Shown: one piece after another, positions 1-7,346 of the stretch
How the letters are laid out: each line of letters begins with the position of its first letter
How positions within the stretch are numbered: position 1 is the stretch's first letter
From: an uncultured Alphaproteobacteria bacterium
Lineage (GTDB): Bacteria > Pseudomonadota > Alphaproteobacteria > RF32 > CAG-239
Direction: 5' to 3'
DNA: 13,278 bases
Assembly (NCBI GenBank): GCA_944391365.1
Contig: CALXTH010000010.1
Coordinates: 1 to 13,278, forward strand
Translations under genes and position numbers: made by a program
Notes under the pieces: generated by a model
The model's input: the letters and a program-made list of their open reading frames with translations, nothing else
Database searches by the model: none
Told to the model about the DNA's origin: nothing

Positions 1-1944
1 GAAAACAACGCCGGTACCTCCACACTTGATACGCCTCTCCTTACGGCGCCCTCTCTGACCGAAGGACTTCAGTCGCCGCAGGACAACTTGAATGATACCT
101 TAAATAAAACATTTAATCAGGGTGTCATAGAGCAAGATTTCCAAAATATGATTGACGCTGAAATGGCTGGCCTTGATGTCGAAATTGCCAAGATTAATGA
201 TGAACTGGCGGGCGGGAATGCCACCGGCAGCGGTGGAGGCGGGCAATGTGCCAACGCTGAAAACATTTTTCAACAAATAGCCTGTAAAGCAATGATGTTT
301 TTGGTTGATTTGCGGGTTTTGGCGTATATTATTTCCGGTTTCGGGATGGTTGCCTTTGCTTATGCGGCAATTTTCAACAAAATCAGCTGGAAACATTTTT
401 CGCAGATTGCCATCGGGCTGTTTATGCTCTCGATGATCGGACCGTTTATCACTTATTTTACCGGAGACAGCACCGTAGAAGGAAATCTCCAGTATGGCAA
501 TTATCTGGGCGGCGGCTACAACCAGATTCAGGGAGCCGGCGGGGTGCAATGTGCTGACGGCTCAACCGACTGCACGCCGGACACCGATGTTTCTCAGGAA
601 GAAACGGCCGCTGCCAAAAAAAGTTGGAGCCTCAAAGACTTAAAAGGCTCAATACAATCAGGTTTAAATTTAATCCGCAGCGGTTATACTGCTTATCAGG
701 GAGCCAAACAAGTCGTTCAAAATGTTAAGACTGAGGCACAGAACATTGGCAACGCGATAAAAAACAGTGGTGGCGGCCTGGATGGTATTTTGAACGCGGC
801 CTCTCAGGTGGCCGGAGCCTCCAACCGGCTTTCCTTTGATGTCAAAACCGGTCTGGGTGGCATCACATCACAGATTTCAAACGCAGCCAATGCGGCGCAG
901 GATATTACCGCCACTAACGAAGAACGGGAAGAACGCCAGAATATCCGTGTAAACGGTGGAGCTGACGGCAATACGACCAACGCCGTGTCCGAATGGTTGT
1001 CCGCATCCGGTGATGGCGGACAGGCATTGAGCAAAGTCAGCCAGGCAACCGATACGGTCGGAAAAGCGGCTGCCGGTGTCGGCAAGGCCACAACCGCTGG
1101 TCATGAAGGACAGAAAATCGGTGGAAATGGCGGCTTTGGTGATGTTGTCGGCGGAATTTTCGCGGCCGGAACCGCAGTCAGCGAGGGAATAGGCGTTTAT
1201 GATCAGGTTCAGCAGGAAAACGCGGTAAAACAGCAACAACAGGCTCAGACATCTCAGTCTCAGTTGTCTCCGGCACAACAGGCCGCGCAACAGGTTGCCA
1301 ATGCGCAAACCAAGAGCACGGCTCAGTCCTCCGGCTCATCTCCGGCAGCAACGTCGGCCAAGTCGGCAACAACGACCGCAGCCACGACTCATTCAGGCTC
1401 ATCAGCTAAGACCTCTTCGGCAACGGTACCGAGCATGGCCACCCCGGGATATCAGGCACAAAGTACATCCGTTGCCGGCAATTCCAATGCCGGTAATAAC
1501 TCAGCGACAACTTCAACATCATCTGTCCCTAATTCAGGAGTATTAGATACAGATGGTAGAATAATGTCACAGGCTGAGGTTACCCAAAAAAGAATGGAAC
1601 AAGCGGCTTCAGAAGAACTACCGGAAAAAGGGACGATAAGAGTCCAGCCGTATGACAATGGGGATACAGCGATTACTTATTCAAATGGAAAAGTTGCTTA
1701 TAAAGATGCAGCAGGTAACATTTCTGTCAAAGAAGGAAAACACTCAGTCCAAATTAATGCAGATGGTTCAATGACGATGAATCTGAGCAATGGAACAAAG
1801 AGGATAATGCAAAAAGATGGAAGTGTTATTTACAAACAAGCTGATGGCACAGAAAAAGTATATGAGGCAGGAAGTAAAACTGCCGAGCAATATAAAGCAT
1901 ATGCGGAGAGTATAACCTCTAGATTTGAACAAATAAACAGGTAA
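1..1944 (+). CDS. VirB2/TrbC-like giant protein with repeat tail, 5' partial
   Basis: The frame is open from base 1 with no stop, so the gene starts upstream of the window; the TTG at 88 is an internal codon with no Shine-Dalgarno. Residues here count from that TTG. Two hydrophobic segments (about 69-96 and 104-125) are separated by a short basic turn with N-K-I-S-W-K. This layout matches VirB2/TrbC pilins, and virB3 and virB4 follow, as in virB operons. Known pilins are about 100-120 aa before processing; this protein exceeds 645. After the membrane pair come a Ala/Gly/Ser/Asn-rich region, a Gln/Ser/Thr/Ala linker (about 385-490) and a C-terminal block of 9-residue repeats (about 524-595). 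Cysteines at 54, 65, 154 and 162 flank the membrane pair. All six Arg codons before base 950 are CGN and all six after base 1550 are AGA/AGG. A VirB6-like or unrelated membrane protein remains possible because the N-terminus is missing. Confidence 0.6.
   Translation, partial: ENNAGTSTLDTPLLTAPSLTEGLQSPQDNLNDTLNKTFNQGVIEQDFQNMIDAEMAGLDVEIAKINDELAGGNATGSGGGGQCANAENIFQQIACKAMMFLVDLRVLAYIISGFGMVAFAYAAIFNKISWKHFSQIAIGLFMLSMIGPFITYFTGDSTVEGNLQYGNYLGGGYNQIQGAGGVQCADGSTDCTPDTDVSQEETAAAKKSWSLKDLKGSIQSGLNLIRSGYTAYQGAKQVVQNVKTEAQNIGNAIKNSGGGLDGILNAASQVAGASNRLSFDVKTGLGGITSQISNAANAAQDITATNEEREERQNIRVNGGADGNTTNAVSEWLSASGDGGQALSKVSQATDTVGKAAAGVGKATTAGHEGQKIGGNGGFGDVVGGIFAAGTAVSEGIGVYDQVQQENAVKQQQQAQTSQSQLSPAQQAAQQVANAQTKSTAQSSGSSPAATSAKSATTTAATTHSGSSAKTSSATVPSMATPGYQAQSTSVAGNSNAGNNSATTSTSSVPNSGVLDTDGRIMSQAEVTQKRMEQAASEELPEKGTIRVQPYDNGDTAITYSNGKVAYKDAAGNISVKEGKHSVQINADGSMTMNLSNGTKRIMQKDGSVIYKQADGTEKVYEAGSKTAEQYKAYAESITSRFEQINR
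1240..1545 (+). other. Low-complexity Gln/Ser/Thr/Ala linker
   Basis: This stretch of the first gene encodes a run rich in Gln, Ser, Thr and Ala with no predicted secondary structure. It starts near a run of Gln codons and ends before the Leu-Asp-Thr-Asp segment that opens the C-terminal module. It looks like a flexible spacer joining the membrane-proximal part to the repeat tail. Confidence 0.65.
1657..1872 (+). repeat. Eight ~9-residue (N/D)G beta-repeats at the C-terminus of the first gene
   Basis: The encoded 72 residues divide into units of 9 (one of 8), most starting with Asn-Gly or Asp-Gly and followed by alternating polar and beta-branched or aromatic residues. Examples are NGDTAITYS, NGKVAYKDA, DGSMTMNLS, NGTKRIMQK, DGSVIYKQA and DGTEKVYEA. 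The unit starting at KHS lacks the Gly turn and is one residue shorter. The pattern suggests a single extended beta-sheet with turns at each (N/D)G. It resembles the TCP10/CPAP C-terminal G-box repeat style, but that family link is by eye only. The repeats are diverged at DNA level, so this is not a recent tandem duplication. Confidence 0.7.
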
Positions 1945-2009
1945 GTTAAAAAGGAAACTCTCAAATACACACAATAATTAACATCTTTTTCATAAACTGT
2001 TGTTAATCT

Positions 2010-2046
2010 GAATCAGAGAGGTCTCCGGTCTCTCTGATTCGTTTTA
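2010..2046 (+). terminator. Hairpin between the giant gene and virB3
   Basis: An 11-bp perfect stem (2010-2020 GAATCAGAGAG paired with 2030-2040 CTCTCTGATTC) encloses a 9-nt loop and is followed by GTTTTA. It lies 65 bases after the stop of the first gene and 43 bases before virB3. This is the form of a Rho-independent terminator, though the T-run is short. It could end the upstream transcript fully or reduce read-through into virB3-virB4. The rest of the 144-base gap shows nothing else clear; I found no convincing promoter after the hairpin. Confidence 0.65.
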
Positions 2047-2088
2047 TATAAAAAGGCAGAAAACAACGGGCAAAAAGGAACGGACAGC

Positions 2089-2379
2089 ATGCGCGCATTA
2101 ATTTTAAAAGCGGTAGCCAATCCCCCGAAAATTTTGTGGGGGCCGTTGCTGCCGGTGCTGATTAACTTGTCGATCCAGTTTCCACTGATGTTTATGGCCA
2201 TCGGTGCGTTTAACATGAACCCGATTTTCTTTCTGGCCAGCATTACGCTGGCGCATGCCGGCATTGTGCTCTACGGGGCAAAAGAGCCGCATATTTCCAC
2301 AATGATTCAGGCTTTCGGCCAAACCTACCGCAAAACCAACAATCTCTATCCTGAGGGAGGAAATAAATTTGAACCCTGA
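2089..2379 (+). CDS. virB3: T4SS inner-membrane protein VirB3
   Basis: A 96-aa protein of usual VirB3 size. A short N-terminal stretch with N-P-P-K is followed by two hydrophobic segments (about 17-39 and 43-63), then a polar C-terminus with K-E-P-H-I (65-69) and R-K-T-N-N-L-Y-P. VirB3 sits in the inner membrane and works with the VirB4 ATPase in assembling the T4SS inner-membrane complex and pilus. The start ATG is preceded by AAGGA at 2075-2079 with 9-nt spacing. The 3' end overlaps virB4 by 11 nt, the usual virB3-virB4 coupling. Identification rests on size, topology, the C-terminal motif and its position directly before virB4. Confidence 0.9.
   Translation: MRALILKAVANPPKILWGPLLPVLINLSIQFPLMFMAIGAFNMNPIFFLASITLAHAGIVLYGAKEPHISTMIQAFGQTYRKTNNLYPEGGNKFEP
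2353..2360 (+). promoter_or_regulatory. Shine-Dalgarno fixing the TTG start of virB4
   Basis: GAGGGAGG lies inside the end of virB3, 8 nt before the TTG at 2369. No in-frame ATG nearby has a comparable site. This strong site supports TTG initiation and translational coupling to virB3. Confidence 0.8.
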
Positions 2380-4801
2380 TTTTAACTTTTTCAGTGTATT
2401 CGTTCAGGGACTGAATTCGGTTGAGATTTTGGTCACTGTCATCGGCTTTGTTTCCGCGGCGGCCTTTGCCGGCCTCTGGGCCACCCGCATCGGGCGGGCT
2501 ATTCTGCCCCAGCCTTATGAGTCCCGTGTCGCCGACTTTTTACCTTTCACCAAGCTGATGTCCGACGGCATAACCATTCGCTGTTACAATGGTTCTTTTG
2601 CCCGGGTTTTCAAAGTCGACGGAACAGATCTGTCCTTCGTCACGGATGAAAAAAATATGGCCATGGCCGAAGCACGCAAATCCTGGATAGACGGCATGTC
2701 CGATTTGCAGGTTGTCTGCCGGGTCATCACCATGCGCGACCGGATAGAGCTTGAAAATGCCGAAGGAGAATTTAACAACCAGCTTTTGGAACAAATTTCT
2801 AACACCTGGAAAAACAGCCTGAACCGCGTTTATGCCAACACACATTATATTATTCTTTCCGTGCCGGATCGTCCCGATGCGCTCAAAGACCTCAACTATG
2901 CCTCACAGGCGCTTTTGGCAACATTGAACGACTACGGGGTCAAACCGATGTACGAAACCGAAGACAGCCCCGCGACTGAGAGCCCGCTGGCGCTGTTCAC
3001 CCGCATTTGCAGCCCGATTTCCCGCCCCGAGCCGAAAGTCCGCGGCGCCGAGGGCTACCAGCTCAACGAGCTTTTGACGGCCGATCATATCCATTTTACC
3101 GGAGAGAAAGGAATCATCCGCTTTTTTTCCGGAGAAAAAGAAATGTACGCCATCACCATGGGTATCCGCACTTCCGGGGATTATATGGATGAAAGCATGG
3201 TCGCCACCCTGTTGGCCATAGACTGTGAGCTCACGCTGCTGCACAACATCAAACCGATTTTCAAACCGCATGCCCGCGCGCTGCTGATGCAACAGCGCAA
3301 CATGGCGCGTATTACCAGCTTTTCGCCGGATGTCATTAATCAATACGCCGAAGCCCTGTCCGCCATAGAGGAAAGCGACGCGGATTATCAAGCCCTGACC
3401 GAATATGCAATGAGCATTATCATAAAAGGCCAAAGCCTTGAAGAAGTTGACTTCGGCGAGAGCGAAGTTCAGCGTATCTGCCGTTTGTTCGGCGTAACCC
3501 CGGTGCGGGAAGGCTGGGTCACGCAGGCCACATTCTTCAACCAGTTTCCGACCTATGAAACCTATCCGAGAACCTACCGCTATTTGTCCCGGGTCGTTGC
3601 GGCCGCTGTTTCTTTTGACAAACCGTCCGAAGGCCTGCGCAAAAGTGACTGGGGCCCGGGAGCCATTACCATTTTCAAAACCACTTCCGGATCGGCTTAT
3701 CGTTTTCAATTCCATGTTTCCGAAGAAGATTCGGCGGTGGCGCACTGCTGCATTATCGGGCCGACCGGACAAGGTAAAACCACTCTGCTGACTTTCCTGG
3801 CCGGTCAGGCCATGCGCCATCCTGATCTGCGCGTCTTCTTCTTTGACCGCCACCGCGGTGCCGAAATCTTCACCCGGGCAATCGGCGGCGCATATGTCGG
3901 TTTTGACGGTGATGAAAAAACTGTGTCGCTAAACCCGTTTGACTGCGCCGACACCCCGGTCAATCGCGCTTTTCTGCGCCAGTGGATGCGATCCATAACC
4001 ATGGTGACCGACGCCCTGTCCGAAAAAGAAATCAGCCGGGCCGTCACCACCGCGTTTGACTACCTCAAACCCGAAGAGCGCATTATGAAAAACCTGTATA
4101 AAAGCTGCTTTTCTCCGACCGGAAACATGCGCCGCGAACTCTTTCGCTGGGTCAATCCCGAACAATACGGCAATATTTTCAATGCGGATACCGACAGCCT
4201 TGACCTGCGGCAAAAACGTTTCATGGCCTTTGACTTCACCCATATTTTTGAAGATGAAGCTCTGGCGCCGGCCGTCATCAGCTATATTATGCATCGTATC
4301 CAGTCTGAAACCGGTGAGACCGGTGTACCTTCGCTGATTATGATTGATGAAACCGCGCCGATGTTAAAACATCCGATGTTTCGTGACTATTTCCGCATCG
4401 GTTTGCAGGAAGGCCGCAAAAAGCGTCAGGCTTATCTGTGTGCGTTCCAACAGCCGAATATTGTTGATGAACTCGGTGTTGGTGAAGTTATTCGCGGCCA
4501 GTGCCAGACAGTCATCTTCTTCCGCAATCCGCAGGGAATGGTGGAAGACTATGCCAACTGGAACCTGACAGACCGGGAACTGGACTTCATCTTTGGTAAA
4601 AGTTATCGTGATTTTCCTTATGCGATTTTGTTGTCCCGCCCGGCGACAGGAGAGTCTGTCATTCTTGATGTTGATTTGAGCGGCCTCGGTCCCTATTTGA
4701 AACTCTACAATTCAGGGCGCAAGAACGTCCTCCTGGTTGAAAAACTGATTAAAGAATACGGTGAGGATAATTTTGTAACCCAGTATCTGAACATAGCGTA
4801 A
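2369..4801 (+). CDS. virB4: T4SS ATPase VirB4
   Basis: An 810-aa protein, normal VirB4 length. It powers T4SS assembly and substrate transfer at the inner membrane. A hydrophobic segment (about 20-38) may anchor it. A CagE/TrbE/VirB-type N-terminal domain follows (to about 450), then the P-loop ATPase domain. Walker A is G464-P-T-G-Q-G-K470-T471. Next come the family-typical F-D-R-H-R-G-A-E-I-F, the G-G-A-Y-V-G-F and an L-N-P-F-D segment. Walker B is L-I-M-I-D660-E661, followed by an E-G-R-K-K-R-Q segment and a Q-Q-P-N motif, as in active VirB4 proteins. All catalytic residues are present and there is no frameshift. The TTG start is set by GAGGGAGG at 2353-2360. Arg codons are nearly all CGN, unlike the tail of the first gene. 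Confidence 0.96.
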   Translation: MNPDFNFFSVFVQGLNSVEILVTVIGFVSAAAFAGLWATRIGRAILPQPYESRVADFLPFTKLMSDGITIRCYNGSFARVFKVDGTDLSFVTDEKNMAMAEARKSWIDGMSDLQVVCRVITMRDRIELENAEGEFNNQLLEQISNTWKNSLNRVYANTHYIILSVPDRPDALKDLNYASQALLATLNDYGVKPMYETEDSPATESPLALFTRICSPISRPEPKVRGAEGYQLNELLTADHIHFTGEKGIIRFFSGEKEMYAITMGIRTSGDYMDESMVATLLAIDCELTLLHNIKPIFKPHARALLMQQRNMARITSFSPDVINQYAEALSAIEESDADYQALTEYAMSIIIKGQSLEEVDFGESEVQRICRLFGVTPVREGWVTQATFFNQFPTYETYPRTYRYLSRVVAAAVSFDKPSEGLRKSDWGPGAITIFKTTSGSAYRFQFHVSEEDSAVAHCCIIGPTGQGKTTLLTFLAGQAMRHPDLRVFFFDRHRGAEIFTRAIGGAYVGFDGDEKTVSLNPFDCADTPVNRAFLRQWMRSITMVTDALSEKEISRAVTTAFDYLKPEERIMKNLYKSCFSPTGNMRRELFRWVNPEQYGNIFNADTDSLDLRQKRFMAFDFTHIFEDEALAPAVISYIMHRIQSETGETGVPSLIMIDETAPMLKHPMFRDYFRIGLQEGRKKRQAYLCAFQQPNIVDELGVGEVIRGQCQTVIFFRNPQGMVEDYANWNLTDRELDFIFGKSYRDFPYAILLSRPATGESVILDVDLSGLGPYLKLYNSGRKNVLLVEKLIKEYGEDNFVTQYLNIA

Positions 4802-4821
4802 AAAACGCAAAATTCACACTA

Positions 4822-4851
4822 TTGTAACAGTTTTTGTGGTATAATTATAAT
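4822..4851 (+). promoter_or_regulatory. Sigma70-type promoter for the coiled-coil/virB8 operon
   Basis: TTGTAA at 4822-4827 and TATAAT at 4846-4851 are separated by 18 bp. Transcription would begin near 4858, about 30 bases before the ATG at 4889. A second TATAAT at 4840-4845 overlaps a palindrome (TATAATTATA, 4840-4849) but has no well-spaced -35. The region follows virB4 without a clear terminator, so the genes downstream may be read both from here and from virB3-virB4. Confidence 0.65.
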
Positions 4852-4878
4852 AATTAAGGTCTTAAAGCTCGTCAGAAT

Positions 4879-4883
4879 GGAGG
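4879..4883 (+). promoter_or_regulatory. Shine-Dalgarno selecting the ATG at 4889
   Basis: GGAGG lies 5 nt before the ATG at 4889. The earlier in-frame ATG at 4877 overlaps this site and has no Shine-Dalgarno of its own, so 4889 is the better start and gives a cleaner signal peptide. Confidence 0.75.
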
Positions 4884-4888
4884 CGTTT

Positions 4889-5923
4889 ATGAGAAGTTTA
4901 AAGTTAAGACATGGTTTTCTGCTCGGCGTAGCGGGCGCCGGCTTCAGCTGGTCTCTTTCTCATGCCTTTGTTATTCCGACGGTTGATGCCGGCGCCATTG
5001 CCGAAGGGGTTAAATCAAATATAGAACTGGTCAAACAGTCCGCCGTGATAGCTCAGGCAACTTCCATTACCGGTGAAATCAATTCCGCCATCGGCAGTGC
5101 CAAATCCAGCATTTCTGAACTTGGACTTGAAGATGCTAAAAAAGTAGCGGAAAAAATCAAAAAAGAAAAGGAAAATCTGGAAAAAGCCAAAGAAGAATAC
5201 GATAAATATAAGGAACAGTACGACGCCGCCAAGAAAAAACTGGAAGAAGGCAAAGCCGAATATGAAAAATACAAGAGCGAAGCCCAAAATGCCGTTTCTG
5301 AGGTTAAAGGAGTCTATTCTGAGGCTCAGGGGGCTATTTCTGAGGTTAAAAATGAAGCCTCCGGTGCAATAAATGATATCAATCAGGCCAAAAACCAAAT
5401 TACGGGCAGTTCTGCTCAAAGTTCAACCCGCCAGACTTTCGGCAGCAGTCAGTCTCAGACCACTGCACCGGTGCAAACTCAGCCCCAGGCACAATCTCAA
5501 ACACAAGTTCAAACCCGGACACAGCAAACCTCACAGCCCGATAATTCGGCTGAGCTGGCCGCTGCTCAGGCAGAAATAATAAAACTCCGCCAACAGCTGG
5601 CTCAGGCACAGACCAACAATAATGAACAACCCGCCGTTGCGCCCAATGATACAACGCCGGAAAGGCTGGAAGAAGCTTTGGAAGAAGTCAGCCGCCTGAA
5701 AGCAGAGCTGGCCGAATATGAAAAGATGGTCGGCAGCCTGCCCGACGAAGAAACAAAAGAGGAGACAACCTCCGCCCCCTCTGCCGGTTTCCGGAAAAGT
5801 CCGACCGTGAATATAAATACCGAATTTCAACGCCAAAGCAGCCTGAAAACCGATTCTTTATATCAGACCGCCTCAGTCTTTAAAAGCGAAACGCTTTCTT
5901 TTGCTCAGGCCTCGGATTCCTAA
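4889..5923 (+). CDS. Exported coiled-coil protein, N-terminal part before an in-frame stop
   Basis: A 344-aa product from the ATG at 4889. A Sec signal peptide (positive R-S-L-K-L-R, hydrophobic core, likely cut after S-H-A near residue 26) leads to an Ala/Ser-rich start and a strong Lys/Glu coiled coil (about 80-170) with a 14-residue repeat (S-E-V-K motif). A Gln/Thr/Ser linker (about 175-220), a second coiled coil (about 220-282) and a polar tail follow. The product should be periplasmic. It opens the operon that ends in virB8, in the place of virB5/virB6. The TAA at 5921-5923 is followed in the same frame by 186 more open codons, and the two later neighbours have a C-terminal domain that this product lacks. 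I therefore read it as the front part of a 531-position gene interrupted by a nonsense codon. No enzyme motif is visible; a VirB5-like role is inference from position. Confidence 0.75.
   Translation: MRSLKLRHGFLLGVAGAGFSWSLSHAFVIPTVDAGAIAEGVKSNIELVKQSAVIAQATSITGEINSAIGSAKSSISELGLEDAKKVAEKIKKEKENLEKAKEEYDKYKEQYDAAKKKLEEGKAEYEKYKSEAQNAVSEVKGVYSEAQGAISEVKNEASGAINDINQAKNQITGSSAQSSTRQTFGSSQSQTTAPVQTQPQAQSQTQVQTRTQQTSQPDNSAELAAAQAEIIKLRQQLAQAQTNNNEQPAVAPNDTTPERLEEALEEVSRLKAELAEYEKMVGSLPDEETKEETTSAPSAGFRKSPTVNINTEFQRQSSLKTDSLYQTASVFKSETLSFAQASDS
5295..5350 (+). repeat. 14-nt direct repeat inside the coiled coil
   Basis: TTTCTGAGGTTAAA occurs at 5295-5308 and 5337-5350, 42 nt apart, which is 14 codons or two heptads. 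It encodes a repeated S-E-V-K segment in the coiled coil and suggests local duplication within the gene. Confidence 0.7.
5921..5923 (+). other. In-frame TAA splitting the first coiled-coil gene
   Basis: The frame of the 4889 gene continues without another stop from 5924 to 6484. TAA is one transition away from CAA (Gln). The flanking bases (TCC before, ACC after) do not match known stop read-through contexts. TAA cannot be generally reassigned here because virB4, the 397-aa, the 1257-aa and the virB8 genes all end in TAA. Confidence 0.75.
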
Positions 5924-5947
5924 ACCTCTTCAAATGATGCGACGTCT

Positions 5948-6484
5948 TTGCTTGATTTATCAAATGTTCCGACCGGAACCAATGCCGCCACAGATGAATT
6001 TATTGTTTCTGACGAGCTGGCGCAATATTGCGGATTTAATGTGAATAATACTGACGCCGCCACACTCAAATCCTGCCTGGAAGATTTAATTGCCCACCGT
6101 TCGGATTCAAATGCCCAGACGGCTGCTGAAGGAAATGCCAAATATACCAGTATTATGCGGGATTCTGTTGTCAGTCTGGCATCAGAAGCGATTGTCACCA
6201 AAAACACCGCCTCCAATTATCAGGATGAAGTTCTTTCCAAACTGACGGAAGATCTCGGCAGTGCTTCAACCGTCCGGGATGATATTGCGGCTTTGGCACA
6301 AACCAATAATCAAATCCAGATTCTGCTGAATAATATTCTGAAAATTTATGCCAGCCAGCTGTATTTGAATTCAATGGAACGCATAGCCAAATACAATTCC
6401 CGGATGATAAATCCGGAGGCCGAAGCTGTAATCAAACCTTCGGATAAAGATGGTACGACAGCGGAGAGCAGCGATGAAATATAA
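5948..6484 (+). CDS. C-terminal part of the split exported coiled-coil protein
   Basis: These codons continue the frame of the 4889 gene after the TAA; the open stretch really begins at 5924. The nearest possible start is TTG at 5948, with no Shine-Dalgarno, and there is no signal peptide. As a separate product it would stay in the cytoplasm. The 178 residues have two cysteines (28 and 43) and a helical half: S-L-A-S-E-A-I-V from residue 76 and D-I-A-A-L-A-Q-T near 112. A similar two-block pattern ends the next two proteins (36, 37 and 31 residues apart). The 3' end overlaps the next start by 11 nt, and the frame has stayed open. Both suggest a recent mutation, a strain variant, read-through or a sequencing error rather than an old pseudogene. 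Without the stop the protein would be about 531 aa. Function unknown; VirB5-like by position. Confidence 0.55.
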   Translation: MLDLSNVPTGTNAATDEFIVSDELAQYCGFNVNNTDAATLKSCLEDLIAHRSDSNAQTAAEGNAKYTSIMRDSVVSLASEAIVTKNTASNYQDEVLSKLTEDLGSASTVRDDIAALAQTNNQIQILLNNILKIYASQLYLNSMERIAKYNSRMINPEAEAVIKPSDKDGTTAESSDEI

Positions 6485-7346
6485 AACTTTAGGAACGCTT
6501 TTCAGCATATTTTTTTTAAGCGTCTGCCTTGTTTTTCCGGCAAACGCCGACAAAGAGCGCGTTCAAAAAGTTTTGAAAAAAGTTGATGTCGCCGAAAAAG
6601 TAACAATAAACACTCTGGAAGAAGGCCAAAAAGTATATCGGGCAGGCCAAAAAGCATTTAATGGAATAAAAAAATCGGTCAACAGTGCGGTTAGCTTTGG
6701 TAAAAATCTGGCTTCCGGGAATATTTCCGGCGCATTTTCTTCAGCAACGGATTTTGCCGATTCGACTAACATCCCGGGACTTTCTGAAAACATGGATGCG
6801 ATCCAGACGAATATTGATGAAGTGGGCAAACTGAAAGATGAAGCCGGCGGTCTGGCAAGCAAAGCCAATGGCCTGGTTAAAGGAAGTATGGACAAGTTGA
6901 CCAATACGGTTCCCTCAATGTTTAGTAATGTTTCAGACATCAAACAAACGGAAGAAGATGTGGACCGGGAATATATCAGTCAATATGGCGTCGAGGAAGA
7001 AGATATTAATGTTTTCAATACCCAGCAGGAAAAACTTTTGACGGTCCAACGCGAAAACATTGCTTCTTTATATGCTCGGGCGCTGGCAGCCAGAGTTGAT
7101 ATCACGGAAGAAAAAGCAGGTACCCCCGTTGAAATTGATTCGACCACGGCCCGTTCATTGATTAATGCAACCCGTGATGTGGCGATGCGGACGGCTGTCC
7201 GACTGAAACGGATTTATGAGCTGGAAAGCGCTATCTATGAATATGAAACCATGGCGGCAACCCGGAAATATATGCTGGTCGATTCAACATCCCCGGTGCC
7301 GGCCTCTTCGGCTGAAACCGATTCTGTCTCGGAGGAGGCGCAATGA
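6474..7346 (+). CDS. Exported helical protein, VirB5-like by position
   Basis: A 290-aa product. The ATG at 6474 is chosen over the in-frame ATG at 6450 because GGAGAG at 6463-6468 sits 5 nt before it and it gives a clean signal peptide (M-K-Y-K, hydrophobic core, likely cut after A-N-A at residue 25). The mature part is mainly helical: a Lys-rich start, an Ala/Gly/Ser-rich middle (60-140), an acidic stretch (158-180) and a C-terminal helical domain (185-270) with S198-L-Y-A-R-A-L-A and R234-D-V-A-M-R-T. This last region resembles in pattern the ends of its two neighbours. There are no cysteines in the mature protein. The start overlaps the preceding frame by 11 nt and the stop overlaps the next start (ATGA). 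Export, helical character and placement between virB4 and virB8 suggest a VirB5/TrbJ-like component, but no diagnostic motif proves this. Confidence 0.75.
   Translation: MKYKTLGTLFSIFFLSVCLVFPANADKERVQKVLKKVDVAEKVTINTLEEGQKVYRAGQKAFNGIKKSVNSAVSFGKNLASGNISGAFSSATDFADSTNIPGLSENMDAIQTNIDEVGKLKDEAGGLASKANGLVKGSMDKLTNTVPSMFSNVSDIKQTEEDVDREYISQYGVEEEDINVFNTQQEKLLTVQRENIASLYARALAARVDITEEKAGTPVEIDSTTARSLINATRDVAMRTAVRLKRIYELESAIYEYETMAATRKYMLVDSTSPVPASSAETDSVSEEAQ

Noticed and set aside
1657..1872. MORN repeats
   Set aside because: The unit is 9 residues and lacks the Y-x-G-x-W core and ~23-residue period of MORN.
2903..3853. Long reverse-strand open frame within virB4
   Set aside because: It lies opposite a well-supported virB4 coding region, and its sequence shows no family features; it is a by-product of codon bias.
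4877..4888. Upstream ATG at 4877 as the start of the first coiled-coil gene
   Set aside because: It has no Shine-Dalgarno and overlaps the GGAGG that serves the ATG at 4889; the later start gives a better signal peptide.
5921..5923. Reassigned TAA codon (alternative genetic code)
   Set aside because: virB4, virB8 and the 397-aa and 1257-aa genes all end at TAA in places that fit family length or tight gene junctions, so TAA acts as a stop here.
6450..6473. ATG at 6450 as the start of the 290-aa protein
   Set aside because: It adds eight polar residues before the signal peptide and lacks a Shine-Dalgarno, whereas 6474 has GGAGAG at 5 nt.
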